Shown here piece by piece: positions 1 to 8,586 of a stretch of 64,000 bases of DNA. The notes below the pieces were generated by a model. That model did no database searches. It had not been told where the DNA came from and was given only the letters and a program-made list of their open reading frames with translations. This stretch comes from Mycolicibacterium sp. P9-22 (GTDB lineage Bacteria > Actinomycetota > Actinomycetes > Mycobacteriales > Mycobacteriaceae), in the NCBI RefSeq assembly GCF_008329585.1, contig NZ_NPKP01000006.1, forward strand, positions 1 through 64,000, in the 5' to 3' direction. Within the stretch, counting starts at the first letter, position 1. Every line of letters begins with the position of its first letter. The position numbers and the translations under genes were made by a program.

Positions 1-132
1 GCGATCGTCTCGGTCACCGCTTTGCGCTCAGCCAAGGTCAACCCCATCAATCGGGCCTACGCGCGCATTCTCAATGAGGCAACGAATCACCGCTTCGCGC
101 GCATTTCTGATGAGTCAACGCGGTCGGACTGA
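1..132 (+). CDS. C-terminal fragment of an unidentified gene cut by the window edge
   Basis: An open frame runs from base 1 to a TGA at 130-132, giving 43 residues that end in STRSD. No motif is recognisable. Inside it a 24-base imperfect direct repeat starting GCGCGCATT (61 and 97, 36 bases apart) makes the peptide repeat itself as ARILNEA / ARISDES. This could be the tail of a real gene or chance reading of an intergenic repeat; the call is weak. Confidence 0.25.
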   Translation, partial: AIVSVTALRSAKVNPINRAYARILNEATNHRFARISDESTRSD

Positions 133-150
133 GCCGGTAAAATCGCACGT

Positions 151-1755
151 ATGTTCGAAGTCTTGGATCGGGCCGCAATCGCGGAGTTGAGCGATGACGC
201 GCTCATCTCCGCGGTGACGGCGACGACCCAAAACGAAGCCTCAGTTGCGGCTTACCGGCTGGCATTGATTGGTGAGGTGGTCGCCCGCCAGTGTGATGAC
301 GAGGACGACACCATCGCCCACCAGGTGATCGACGGGTGGGCCTGGGCCCAAGCCGCGGTGGCCGCGGCCTGCAACCTCAACCCCTACGCGGCGTCCAAGC
401 AGATGCGCATCGCCCAAGCGCTGCGGGACCGGCTGCCCCGCACCGCCGCGCTGTTCGCCACCGGCGCGGTCTCGGCCGCCGTGATGGATGCGATCACCTG
501 GCGCACCCACCTCGTCGACGACGAAGACGCGATCGCGTTGATCGATGCCGCCATTGCTGGTGAAGCCGCCGTGTACGGGGCGCATTCGGAGAAAGACCTC
601 ATCAACGCCGTCGACCTCTGGGTGGAGAAATTCGACCCCGAAGCGGTGGTGCGTTCCAAGCGCAACACCAAAGACCTCTACGTGGAATTCGACGACAAGG
701 ACGACCCCAACGGGGTGTCCTCGTTCTGGGGGCGGCTGCGTGTCACCGACAAGAAGGTGCTGGAGCAGCGGCTCAACGATCTGGCCGACACCGTCTGCGC
801 CAATGATCCCCGCAAGCGCGGCGAACTGCGGGCCGCCGCACTGGCCGCGCTAGGTGCGGTCGGGCCTGCGTTGGAACGCCTGACCTGTGAGTGCGGGGAC
901 GCCGAGTGTGAGGGCAGCGGTAAAGACCCGCGCGCGGGCGCGGTGACGATCTATGTACTCACCGACCAGATCCCAGCCGCCGGGGAGGATGCCCCCACGC
1001 AGAGTCGGCCCGCCGTGAACAATGGGACCGAGCCAGTCGCGGAGTCTGAGTCGACCGAGGCCGCACCCGAACACGAGCCGCAGGCACCGGCCGCACAGTC
1101 CACGCCCACCGCTCCCGCGGCCAATACCCAACCCGTGGCCTGCAACCCCAGCCCCGGCGTCATGCTGGACGGCGGCATCATCCCCGCCGACATGCTGGCC
1201 GACCTCATCGCCGCCGGCGCCCCCATAAAACCGCTATCAGAGATCGCCGACCTGCCCGCCGAACGCCAATACCGGCCCTCCACCGCGCTCACCGCGTTCG
1301 TCCGGATGCGCGCCATGACCTGCAGCTACCCGGGTTGCAACCGGGCCGCGCACCGCTGCGATCTCGACCATCTCACCCCGTGGCCCGCCGGGGCCACCCA
1401 TCCGGGCAACCTGGCCCCGCTATGCCGTCTGCACCATCTGATCAAAACGTTCGGCGGCTGGACACCCACCGCTCAACCCGATGGCAGCATCCAATGGAGC
1501 GCACCCACCGGGCACACCTACACCAAGGCGCCCGGGGCATCGATACTGTTCCCGCACTGGAACATCGAGTCACCCATCCCACGAAAACGGGCCATCAGCC
1601 TCATCAACGACACCGACCGCGACACCAAGATGCCGGTCCGACAACGCACCCGCGCCCAAGACCGCGCCCAACGCATCAACGCCGAACGCACCCGAAACCA
1701 ACTCCAACTCGCCCTCGAACTCGCCGACAACGACAGCGACCCACCACCCTTCTAG
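151..1755 (+). CDS. DUF222 / 13E12-repeat family HNH endonuclease-domain protein
   Basis: A 534-residue protein of the 13E12 (REP13E12) family, which is multicopy in mycobacteria. The N-terminal ~230 residues are the helical DUF222 domain. Residues ~280-335 are a low-complexity Pro/Ala/Glu linker. The C-terminal part carries an HNH nuclease core: CSYPGCN, then CDLDHLTPW, then the NLAPLCRLHH zinc/metal motif. The family is thought to be linked to mobile DNA, but its function is not established. ATG start at 151. The stop overlaps the stop of the convergent membrane-protein gene by 4 bases. Confidence 0.9.
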   Translation: MFEVLDRAAIAELSDDALISAVTATTQNEASVAAYRLALIGEVVARQCDDEDDTIAHQVIDGWAWAQAAVAAACNLNPYAASKQMRIAQALRDRLPRTAALFATGAVSAAVMDAITWRTHLVDDEDAIALIDAAIAGEAAVYGAHSEKDLINAVDLWVEKFDPEAVVRSKRNTKDLYVEFDDKDDPNGVSSFWGRLRVTDKKVLEQRLNDLADTVCANDPRKRGELRAAALAALGAVGPALERLTCECGDAECEGSGKDPRAGAVTIYVLTDQIPAAGEDAPTQSRPAVNNGTEPVAESESTEAAPEHEPQAPAAQSTPTAPAANTQPVACNPSPGVMLDGGIIPADMLADLIAAGAPIKPLSEIADLPAERQYRPSTALTAFVRMRAMTCSYPGCNRAAHRCDLDHLTPWPAGATHPGNLAPLCRLHHLIKTFGGWTPTAQPDGSIQWSAPTGHTYTKAPGASILFPHWNIESPIPRKRAISLINDTDRDTKMPVRQRTRAQDRAQRINAERTRNQLQLALELADNDSDPPPF

Positions 1756-2441
1756 CGGGCCGGCTCCTCCGGGCCGTCATGGTGCAGGTCGATCACTCCG
1801 GCGCGCGCCAGCAGCAGCATGCTGACCACCAGCACCCACACCGGGAAGGCCAGCACGACCCACATGCTGACCCCGCCTGAGATCAGAAGACTCAGCGCCA
1901 CAAGATAAGTCACGATTACCAGCCAGCGCGGCATCAAGCCGGTGCGCAACCAGATGGTGGCCAGTGAAATCATGAACACCGCCGCCATCCGCAGACCATA
2001 CGTGGTGGCCAGACTCTCCAGCATGCCCTGGCCGAACACCGCGAGTTCATCGCGCACCGTCACATCGGGCAGGCCGACCCTGGTGGCGACCAGTCCGGCG
2101 CCCACCGCCGAGGACACGAACATCATTGCCAGAAAAAGCAATCCACTTCCGATGAACACCGTGGAGAAGAACTTGTCCTCGTAGCGGCCGAACCCGTCGC
2201 GGATGACACCGATGAACCAGAGGAAGGTGATCCCGGCGAACGGCATCAGCACCGAGGCCAGTTTCAACTGACCACTCGCCCCGGCGATCCACTGCGACCC
2301 GTGTTCGGCGCCCTCGGGCAGTGCGGTCCGGATCAACGCGAGCGCGGTCCCGAACAGTAGCGCGAACAGCACGCCGGCCACCGCGGCCGCACGCGGTGTG
2401 CTGAGCTTGCGAAGGTGTCGGTCCGACGGGTGTGTGGTCAC
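1752..2441 (-). CDS. conserved integral membrane protein, unknown function
   Basis: 229 residues with about six hydrophobic spans (near residues 18-35, 58-79, 91-118, 145-166 and two within 173-212), so an inner-membrane protein. There is a short Arg-rich N-terminus and an acidic C-terminus. I see no catalytic motif and do not recognise a named family beyond conserved mycobacterial membrane protein. It stands alone, convergent with the HNH gene on one side and 18 bases beyond the thioesterase stop on the other. Confidence 0.75.
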   Translation of the reverse strand: MTTHPSDRHLRKLSTPRAAAVAGVLFALLFGTALALIRTALPEGAEHGSQWIAGASGQLKLASVLMPFAGITFLWFIGVIRDGFGRYEDKFFSTVFIGSGLLFLAMMFVSSAVGAGLVATRVGLPDVTVRDELAVFGQGMLESLATTYGLRMAAVFMISLATIWLRTGLMPRWLVIVTYLVALSLLISGGVSMWVVLAFPVWVLVVSMLLLARAGVIDLHHDGPEEPAR

Positions 2442-2459
2442 GCCGTCATGGTGACACGG

Positions 2460-3104
2460 TCAGGGCTGTCCGGGCAGCAATCTGACCATCAGGCCATTGC
2501 TCTCGGCGAGCACATTGTCCTCGGCGTCCAGCAGTTCGGCGTTCACAAACGCCTTGCGGCCCTCGGCTTCCCGCAGCCAACCTCGTACTGTCAACGGAGT
2601 GTCGATCGGTGTCACCCGGCGATAGTCCACATGCAAGAACGCGGTGCGGCTGATCGGCCGGCCCGTCGCATGGATGACCATGCCGAACACCGAATCGAAC
2701 AGCAACGGCAGCACGCCACCGTGCACGGCCTGGTTACCGCCCACGTGGAACCGGCTGAACTGCACTGTCAGCTCCACACCGTCGGCCTCGAATTTGGTGA
2801 CGTGCCAAGGTGGCATCAACAGACTGCCCGCACCGGGCAACGAAGGCACCCGGTTAGCCGGGCCCACACCCTCGGCGGCCTGATGCGGTTCGAGCAGCGC
2901 CACCAGATCCTCGACACGGTCCGCGGCGGCAGTCCAGGTGTCACTGTCCGGGTTCACCGACACCGCCAGGTCCTGCGCCCGGCGCATGGCGGTCAGGAAT
3001 CGCTCGAAACCCGGTCCCGGATCGGCGGCCTCGAATACCGGGAACCCGCCATGCCGGTCGTACTGTGGATCGACGCGCCGCGGATCCAGGCCGAAATCCG
3101 TCAC
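2460..3104 (-). CDS. PaaI-type hotdog-fold thioesterase (Rv0356c-like), coupled to purA
   Basis: 214 residues. The C-terminal half has the acyl-CoA thioesterase hotdog pattern: NQAVHGGVLPLLFDS, the usual H-G-G helix start, followed by a strand set ending in ESNGLMVRL. The N-terminal ~85 residues are an extension typical of the mycobacterial homologue, which I remember as 214 residues. I chose the GTG at 3104 because it forms a GTGA overlap with the purA stop, implying translational coupling; a longer upstream frame lies inside purA. The substrate is unknown, and nothing but the coupling links it to purine synthesis. Confidence 0.85.
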   Translation of the reverse strand: MTDFGLDPRRVDPQYDRHGGFPVFEAADPGPGFERFLTAMRRAQDLAVSVNPDSDTWTAAADRVEDLVALLEPHQAAEGVGPANRVPSLPGAGSLLMPPWHVTKFEADGVELTVQFSRFHVGGNQAVHGGVLPLLFDSVFGMVIHATGRPISRTAFLHVDYRRVTPIDTPLTVRGWLREAEGRKAFVNAELLDAEDNVLAESNGLMVRLLPGQP

Positions 3105-4390
3105 GCCAGGATATCCCGGCGCACGATGGTCTGCTCCCGTCCCGGGCCCACACCGATGCACGAAACATGCGCTCCGGCAAGCTCTTCGAGCCGCAGCACG
3201 TAATCCCGCGCCTTGGCGGGCAGGTCGTCGAACTCACGCGCGCCGGAGATGTCCTCCCACCAGCCGGGCAGCTCTTCGTAGATGGGCTCGGCGCGAGCGA
3301 TATCGGCCTGCGTCATCGGCATCTCGTCGGTGCGCTTGCCGTTCACGGTGTAACCCACGCACACCGGGACCGTCTCCAGGCTGGAGAGCACGTCGAGCTT
3401 GGTCAGGAAGTAGTCGGTGATGCCGTTGACGCGCGTGGCGTAGCGGGCGATGACGGCGTCGAACCAGCCGCAACGCCGCGGCCTGCCGGTGGTGACGCCG
3501 ACCTCGCCACCGGTCTTGGCCAGGTAGGCGCCGTGCTCGTCGAACAGCTCGGTCGGGAACGGGCCCGAGCCCACCCGGGTCGTGTACGCCTTCAGGATGC
3601 CCAGCACCGTGGTGATGCGGGTCGGTCCGATGCCCGAGCCCACGGCCGCGCCACCGGCCGTCGGATTGGACGACGTCACGAAGGGGTAGGTGCCGTGGTC
3701 CACGTCGAGGAGGGTGCCCTGCGAGCCCTCAAGCAGGACCGTCTCGCCGTTCTCCAGCGCCTCGTTGAGCAGCAGCCGGGCGTCGGCGATGCGGTGCTTG
3801 AAACCATCGGCCTGCTCCAGCAGCGTGGCCACCACCTCGTCGGCGTCGAGCGCCTTGCGGTTGTAGATCTTGACCAGGATCTGGTTCTTGAGCTCGAGTG
3901 CCGCCTCGATCTTCTGCGCGAGCAGCGCGGGATCGAGCACGTCGGCGGCCCGGATACCCAGACGCGCGACCTTGTCCTGATAGCACGGGCCGATGCCGCG
4001 ACCGGTGGTGCCGATCTTCTTGTTGCCCATGTATCGCTCGGTCACCTTGTCGATGGCGACGTGATACGGCATGAGCAGGTGCGCATCGGCTGAGATCAGC
4101 AGCCGCGACGTGTCCACACTCCTGTCCTCGAGCCCGGAGAGCTCGGTGAGCAACACGCCGGGGTCGACCACGACACCGTTGCCGATGACGTTGGTGACAC
4201 CCGGGGTGAGGATGCCCGAGGGAATGAGATGCAACGCGAAGTTCTCCCCGGTCGGCAACACCACGGTATGACCCGCGTTGTTACCGCCCTGGTAGCGAAC
4301 TACCCATTGCACACGTCCACCGAGTAGATCGGTGGCCTTACCTTTGCCCTCGTCGCCCCACTGGGCGCCGATGAGCACGATTGCCGGCAT
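3101..4390 (-). CDS. purA: adenylosuccinate synthetase
   Basis: 429 residues, full family length. It catalyses the GTP-dependent condensation of IMP with aspartate, the first committed step to AMP, in the cytosol. The N-terminus MPAIVLIGAQWGDEGKGK contains the catalytic GDEGKGK loop; GNGVVVDPG, GTTGRGIGP and the C-terminal GVGPGREQ base-binding region are also present. ATG at 4390 starts the conserved protein and follows a GGGAGA ribosome site; a longer frame upstream is not conserved-looking. The thioesterase gene follows with a 4-base overlap, and the TTG-started gene at 4460 is divergent. Confidence 0.98.
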   Translation of the reverse strand: MPAIVLIGAQWGDEGKGKATDLLGGRVQWVVRYQGGNNAGHTVVLPTGENFALHLIPSGILTPGVTNVIGNGVVVDPGVLLTELSGLEDRSVDTSRLLISADAHLLMPYHVAIDKVTERYMGNKKIGTTGRGIGPCYQDKVARLGIRAADVLDPALLAQKIEAALELKNQILVKIYNRKALDADEVVATLLEQADGFKHRIADARLLLNEALENGETVLLEGSQGTLLDVDHGTYPFVTSSNPTAGGAAVGSGIGPTRITTVLGILKAYTTRVGSGPFPTELFDEHGAYLAKTGGEVGVTTGRPRRCGWFDAVIARYATRVNGITDYFLTKLDVLSSLETVPVCVGYTVNGKRTDEMPMTQADIARAEPIYEELPGWWEDISGAREFDDLPAKARDYVLRLEELAGAHVSCIGVGPGREQTIVRRDILA

Positions 4391-4459
4391 GGCATTTCTC
4401 CCGCTTAAAGTGATGCAGCCGGTGACCCACCCTATCCGAGCGGAGCCATAGGAGAGGCC

Positions 4460-5110
4460 TTGACCACCACAAACGGCCGGCCAGATTGCGCAGTGTTGTT
4501 GTTCGACGGTCGCCGTCCACCCCGCGCATTGGGCCATCTACCTGCGGTGACGGTGCAGAAAGCCGATGAAATCGAGGCTGCTGCGACGGCCCGCCGGATC
4601 GTCGTGGTCGGCACCGACAAGGACCTCGCCGCGGTACTCACCAAGCTGTTGAAGGCCGAAAAACTGGGTGTCGAGGTGGCGTTCGTGCCCCGTAGGCGCA
4701 CCGCTGCCACCCGCGCCTACGGGCTGCCGACGGGACGCCGCGCGGCCCGCGCCGCGCTCACGCACGCCGCCACCCGGGTACCGCTGATCCGCGACGATTC
4801 CGGGCGCGCACTCGTCGGCGCGGGACTGTGGGTCGGCGAGACCGGGCTGGAGGGCGAGGCCGTCGTCGATGACACCGTGCTCTTCGACGGCGAAGCAACC
4901 GCGGTGCGCATCGAGCCGATCGGGACGATGCCCGGCCTGCGCGCGGCGGTGCTGTCCTCGCGCATGCGGCCGAAGCGCTGGGTGACCGGGCGCGCCGCGC
5001 AGCTGGGGACCACCGGTGCCTCCGTGATCCGCGACGGCGACCCGAGCACCCGTGCGGTGCGTCGGTCGACGTTCTACCGGCACACGGAGGGCTGGTTGGC
5101 CGTCCGATAG
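4460..5110 (+). CDS. conserved mycobacterial protein, Rv0358-like, unknown function
   Basis: 216 residues starting at TTG 4460, preceded by GGAGAGG. The N-terminal half looks like a nucleotide-binding alpha/beta domain (RRIVVVGTDKDLAAVL), and the C-terminal half is beta-rich with a diacylglycerol-kinase-like feel (RALVGAGLWVGETG), but I cannot assign a family with confidence. Divergent from purA and only 13 bases ahead of the M50 protease gene, so probably co-transcribed with it. The same gene order occurs in M. tuberculosis. Confidence 0.8.
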   Translation: MTTTNGRPDCAVLLFDGRRPPRALGHLPAVTVQKADEIEAAATARRIVVVGTDKDLAAVLTKLLKAEKLGVEVAFVPRRRTAATRAYGLPTGRRAARAALTHAATRVPLIRDDSGRALVGAGLWVGETGLEGEAVVDDTVLFDGEATAVRIEPIGTMPGLRAAVLSSRMRPKRWVTGRAAQLGTTGASVIRDGDPSTRAVRRSTFYRHTEGWLAVR

Positions 5111-5123
5111 GTAACGTCGACAC

Positions 5124-5903
5124 GTGAACATCCGTCCGCTGCACCAGTCGGTACGACCCAGCCCGATCTTCCTGGGAATCGTCGCGCTCACCCTCGCCGG
5201 TGGCGGGCTGGCCTGGTTCTGCGGGGACGCCATCGAGCCGCTCTCCTACGGGGCGGTGTTCGTCCTGGTCGTCGCGGGCTGGCTGGTGTCGCTGTGCCTG
5301 CACGAGTTCGGGCACGCCTACACCGCGTGGAAGTTCGGTGACCACGACATCGCGGTGCGCGGCTATCTGACGCTGAACCCGTTGAAGTACTCCAACCCGA
5401 TGCTCTCGCTCGGGTTGCCGCTGTTGTTCATCGCCCTCGGTGGCATCGGCCTGCCCGGCGGGGCCGTCTACGTGCGCACCGGCTGGATGACGCCGCGGCA
5501 GCGCACCCAGGTGAGCCTCGCCGGCCCGCTGGCCAACGTGGTGCTGGCGGTACTGCTGCTGGCCGCGGTGAGCCTGTTCTACGACCCGGCCCACCTGGTG
5601 TTCTGGGGCGGCGTCGCCTTCCTGGGCTTCCTCCAGGTGACGGCGGTGCTGCTGAACCTGCTCCCGATCCCGGGCCTGGACGGCTACGGCGCACTGGAAC
5701 CGCACCTGAAACCGGAGACCCAGCGCGCACTGGAACCGGCCAAGGGCTGGGGGTTCCTGATCCTGCTCGTCGTGCTGCTGGTGCCGCAGCTCAACCAGGT
5801 GTTCTTCTCGGTGGTGTTCTGGTTCGTGGACCTGTCCGGGATCAACGGCTCGCTGGTGTCGATCGGCGGCGGACTGACCCGGTTCTGGTCGGCCTGGCTC
5901 TGA
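5124..5903 (+). CDS. site-2 protease family (M50) membrane metalloprotease, Rv0359-like
   Basis: 259 residues, GTG start. The zinc-binding HEFGH motif sits in a membrane helix (CLHEFGHAY, residues ~60-68), and the second M50 signature NLLPIPGLDG is near residue 180. About five to six membrane spans. Proteases of this family cut substrates within or beside the membrane; the substrate here is unknown. Follows the Rv0358-like gene in the same direction. Confidence 0.9.
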   Translation: MNIRPLHQSVRPSPIFLGIVALTLAGGGLAWFCGDAIEPLSYGAVFVLVVAGWLVSLCLHEFGHAYTAWKFGDHDIAVRGYLTLNPLKYSNPMLSLGLPLLFIALGGIGLPGGAVYVRTGWMTPRQRTQVSLAGPLANVVLAVLLLAAVSLFYDPAHLVFWGGVAFLGFLQVTAVLLNLLPIPGLDGYGALEPHLKPETQRALEPAKGWGFLILLVVLLVPQLNQVFFSVVFWFVDLSGINGSLVSIGGGLTRFWSAWL

Positions 5904-5913
5904 GGCTTGCAAC

Positions 5914-5933
5914 ATATGCGACTTTACGCATAT
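5914..5933. promoter_or_regulatory. ArsR/SmtB-type operator palindrome upstream of the cation exporter
   Basis: A perfect inverted repeat ATATGCG-ACTTTA-CGCATAT ends 10 bases before the CDF transporter start. The layout (AT-rich outer half-sites around a short spacer) is that of metal-sensing ArsR/SmtB repressors such as SmtB, NmtR and CmtR. No ArsR gene lies next to it, so the regulator would act from elsewhere. Confidence 0.6.
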
Positions 5934-5943
5934 ATTCGGCTGC

Positions 5944-6840
5944 ATGGGAGCAGGACACGACCACAGCCACGGCGGCGGTGACACGCGCGTCGGCCGGATG
6001 ATCATCGGCGCGGCGATCCTCGGTGCGTTCTTCGTGCTGGAACTGGTCACCGCGCTGACGATCAACTCCATCGCCCTGCTCGCCGACGCCGGGCACATGC
6101 TCACCGACCTGGTCGCGATGTTCATGGGCCTGACCGCGGTGCTGCTGGCCCGACGCGGATCCACCTCCCCGGCCCGGACCTACGGCTGGCACCGCGCCGA
6201 GGTGTTCACCGCCGTCGCCAACGCGGCGCTGCTGCTGGGTGTCGCCGGGTTCATCCTGTACGAGGCCTTCGAGCGGTTCGGGGATGCGCCCGATGTCCCC
6301 GGTGTGCCGCTGATCGTGGTCGCGCTGGCGGGACTGGCCGCCAACGCCGTCGTGGTGCTGCTGCTGCGCTCGGACTCCGAGCACAGCCTGGCCGTCAAGG
6401 GCGCCTACATGGAGGTCGTCGCCGACACCGTCGGCAGCATCGGCGTGCTGATCGCCGGCATCGTCACCGTCACCACCGGGTGGCCGTACGCCGACGTCGT
6501 CGTCGCCGTCCTGGTCGCCCTGTGGGTGCTGCCGCGGGCGTTCGCTCTCGCCCGGGCCGCGCTGCGGATCCTCAGCGAGTCATCGCCGGCCCATATCGAC
6601 GTCGACGAGTTGCGCACCGCCCTGCGGGATGTTCCCGGTGTCACCGAGGTGCACGACCTGCACGTGTGGACGCTGGTGCCCGGCCGGGACATGGCAACGG
6701 CACACCTGACCAGCACCGACGACACCGCCCGGGTGCTGGCCGACGCCCAGGCTGTGCTGGCCGCGCGCGGTCTCGAACACGCCACCGTCCAGGTGGAGCC
6801 GCCCGGCGGCGTTACCGACTGCGGCGCGAAGAACTGCTAG
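5944..6840 (+). CDS. cation diffusion facilitator (CDF) metal exporter
   Basis: 298 residues. It exports divalent metal (Zn/Co/Ni/Cd class) against proton. The His-rich N-terminus (HDHSHGGG) precedes six membrane helices; helix 2 contains ADAGHMLTD with the conserved metal-site Asp residues, and helix 5 has VVADTVGSIGV. The C-terminal ~80 residues form the cytosolic metal-binding domain (VHDLHVWTL). The ArsR-like palindrome just upstream suggests metal-induced expression. Convergent with the DUF3151 gene, overlapping 4 bases. Confidence 0.93.
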   Translation: MGAGHDHSHGGGDTRVGRMIIGAAILGAFFVLELVTALTINSIALLADAGHMLTDLVAMFMGLTAVLLARRGSTSPARTYGWHRAEVFTAVANAALLLGVAGFILYEAFERFGDAPDVPGVPLIVVALAGLAANAVVVLLLRSDSEHSLAVKGAYMEVVADTVGSIGVLIAGIVTVTTGWPYADVVVAVLVALWVLPRAFALARAALRILSESSPAHIDVDELRTALRDVPGVTEVHDLHVWTLVPGRDMATAHLTSTDDTARVLADAQAVLAARGLEHATVQVEPPGGVTDCGAKNC

Positions 6841-7253
6841 TTCACCCCGAGCGCGGCACGCGCGGACGGGTCGCAGTCGTCGAGCAGGTCCAGGCAGCGC
6901 GCGTACTCGGGTGTCTCCCCGATCTCCTGGGCGGCCCGGGCCAGGGCGGCCACGCAGCGCAGGAAGCCGCGGTTGGGCTCGTGCGCGTAGGGCACCGGAC
7001 CGAACCCCTTCCAGCCGTTGCGGCGCAGCTGGTCGAGCCCGCGGTGATACCCGGTGCGGGCATAGGCGTAAGCGGCCACCGGCTGGTCCTCGGCCAGCGC
7101 CTGCTCGGCAAGCGTCGCCCAGGCCACCGAGGCACTCGGGTGCGCCGCAGCCACGATCGCAGCGTTCTCGCCGGCCTCCAGTTCGCCTTCAGCTTCCGTA
7201 TCGCCCGGCAGCAGCACCGGATCCGGCCCCAGCAGGTCGCCCATTCGCGTCAT
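6837..7253 (-). CDS. DUF3151 family protein, Rv0360c-like
   Basis: 138 residues, soluble, helical, TPR-like in look: stretches such as AYAYARTGYHRGLDQLRRNGWKG and FLRCVAALARAAQEIGE form paired helices. The function of DUF3151 is unknown. Conserved in the same place in M. tuberculosis. It lies between the CDF exporter (convergent) and the Rv0361-like membrane protein (divergent). Confidence 0.85.
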   Translation of the reverse strand: MTRMGDLLGPDPVLLPGDTEAEGELEAGENAAIVAAAHPSASVAWATLAEQALAEDQPVAAYAYARTGYHRGLDQLRRNGWKGFGPVPYAHEPNRGFLRCVAALARAAQEIGETPEYARCLDLLDDCDPSARAALGVN

Positions 7254-7332
7254 AGGCCTATTGTGCCGTGCGGGCGTATGCCGGCTGTGATTAGGCTTGC
7301 GCTAAGCATCACGAGGGAGGACTGCAGTAGGG

Positions 7333-8043
7333 ATGTCGAACCCAATAGAGCCCGAAGGCGGCAAGCCTGAACCCGGTCCGGATGCACCCGAGACCGACGA
7401 TTCTTCGGAGCGCCGGTTCACCGCGCCGTCGGGTTTCGACGGATCCACTCAGATCATCCATTCGGTGCCCGAGCCCCCCACCGAGATCTTCGCCGCCGGT
7501 GAACCCACCGAGATGATCGACAGCACCGCGTTCGCCGACAGCTCCAAAGCGGCTGCACCACAGGTGATTCCGCCGCGTGACGATGCCCCCAAGCCGCCAC
7601 GTACCCGGCGCAGCTGGGGCTGGGTGATCGCCGTCGTGCTCGTGATCGCCGCCCTGGTGGCACTCGCCGTGCTGGGCACGGTGCTGCTGACCCGCGGTGG
7701 CGCCGATGCCGCCTCGCAGGAAGATCACGTCCGTTCGACCATCGAGAGCTTCGACGTCGCCATCCAGAAGGGCGACCTGGCGGCGCTGCGCGGTATCACC
7801 TGCGGCACCACCAGAGAAAGCTATGTCCAGTACGACGACCGCTCGTGGGCCGAGACCCACAAGCGGGTCGCGGCCGCCAAGCAGTACCCGGTGGTGGCCA
7901 GTATCGATGAGGTCGTCGTCGTGGACGACCACGCCGAGGCGAATGTCACCACCTTCATGGCCAACGCGCCGCAGACGCGTTCCACCCGGAGCTTCGACCT
8001 TCAGTTCCGTGACGATCAGTGGAAGATCTGCCAGAACGGCTGA
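7333..8043 (+). CDS. single-pass membrane protein with C-terminal NTF2-like domain, Rv0361-like
   Basis: 236 residues. Residues 1-95 are an acidic, Pro-rich cytosolic tail; a single membrane helix (WVIAVVLVIAALVALAVLG) lies near 97-118; the outer ~115 residues (EDHVRSTIESFDVAIQKGDL, ending QFRDDQWKICQNG) resemble the lumazine-binding/DUF4878 NTF2-like domains of mycobacterial envelope proteins. Two Cys (CGTT, KICQ) could form a disulfide outside the cell. ATG at 7333. The same architecture recurs at 20,536-21,111. Confidence 0.8.
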   Translation: MSNPIEPEGGKPEPGPDAPETDDSSERRFTAPSGFDGSTQIIHSVPEPPTEIFAAGEPTEMIDSTAFADSSKAAAPQVIPPRDDAPKPPRTRRSWGWVIAVVLVIAALVALAVLGTVLLTRGGADAASQEDHVRSTIESFDVAIQKGDLAALRGITCGTTRESYVQYDDRSWAETHKRVAAAKQYPVVASIDEVVVVDDHAEANVTTFMANAPQTRSTRSFDLQFRDDQWKICQNG

Positions 8044-8055
8044 CCTCGGCAGGCT

Positions 8056-8487
8056 TCAGCCGACGACGTCGATCCCCAGTTGGCCGAGCACCGAATAGAG
8101 ATTCGCCACGCCCCAGTGCTCGACGATGCGCCCGTCGCGTACCCGCATCGCGTCGACCGTCTCGAACTGCACGGTGCGACCCGTCGGGGCGATGCCCAGG
8201 AAGTCCCCCTGGTGAGTTCCGTGGTAGGTCTTGAACGTCGTGACCAGATCCCCGTCGACGCTCTGCCAATGGATCTCCGGGCGGAAGTCCGGGAACGCGT
8301 CGCGCAGCCGGTGATACAGCACCCGGACGCCGTCCTTGTCCGCGGTGGTGCCGGGTTGTGGCGTGTGATCGACGAAGTCGTCGGCGAACAGTTCCTCGAA
8401 CAGCGCGAAATCGCCTTCGCCCTGCACCTTCTCGGTGTTCAGGCGCACCACCGCTTTGGCCTGAGCTTCCAGTTCGCTGTCTGTCAC
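8056..8487 (-). CDS. SnoaL-like polyketide-cyclase/NTF2-fold protein
   Basis: 143 residues forming one SnoaL_2-type domain: LFEELFADDFVDHTP at the start, RLRDAFPDFRPEIHW in the middle and ETVDAMRVRDGRIVEHWGVAN at the end are the family's usual blocks. SnoaL-like proteins are small ligand-binding or cyclase/hydrolase folds; a substrate cannot be read from sequence. Stands 99 bases downstream of fba in the same direction. Confidence 0.85.
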   Translation of the reverse strand: MTDSELEAQAKAVVRLNTEKVQGEGDFALFEELFADDFVDHTPQPGTTADKDGVRVLYHRLRDAFPDFRPEIHWQSVDGDLVTTFKTYHGTHQGDFLGIAPTGRTVQFETVDAMRVRDGRIVEHWGVANLYSVLGQLGIDVVG

Positions 8488-8586
8488 GTTGTCTCCTTGC
8501 TGGATCGGTGTGGGCCGCGACGGGCGCGGACGACGTCGGCGCGGCCCCCCACCTGGGGAACCGCGCCGAATCGTTTGGCCGGGGCG

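Noticed and set aside
61..120. Imperfect direct repeat upstream of the HNH gene
   Set aside because: Only two diverged copies, possibly coding; not enough for a CRISPR or operator call.
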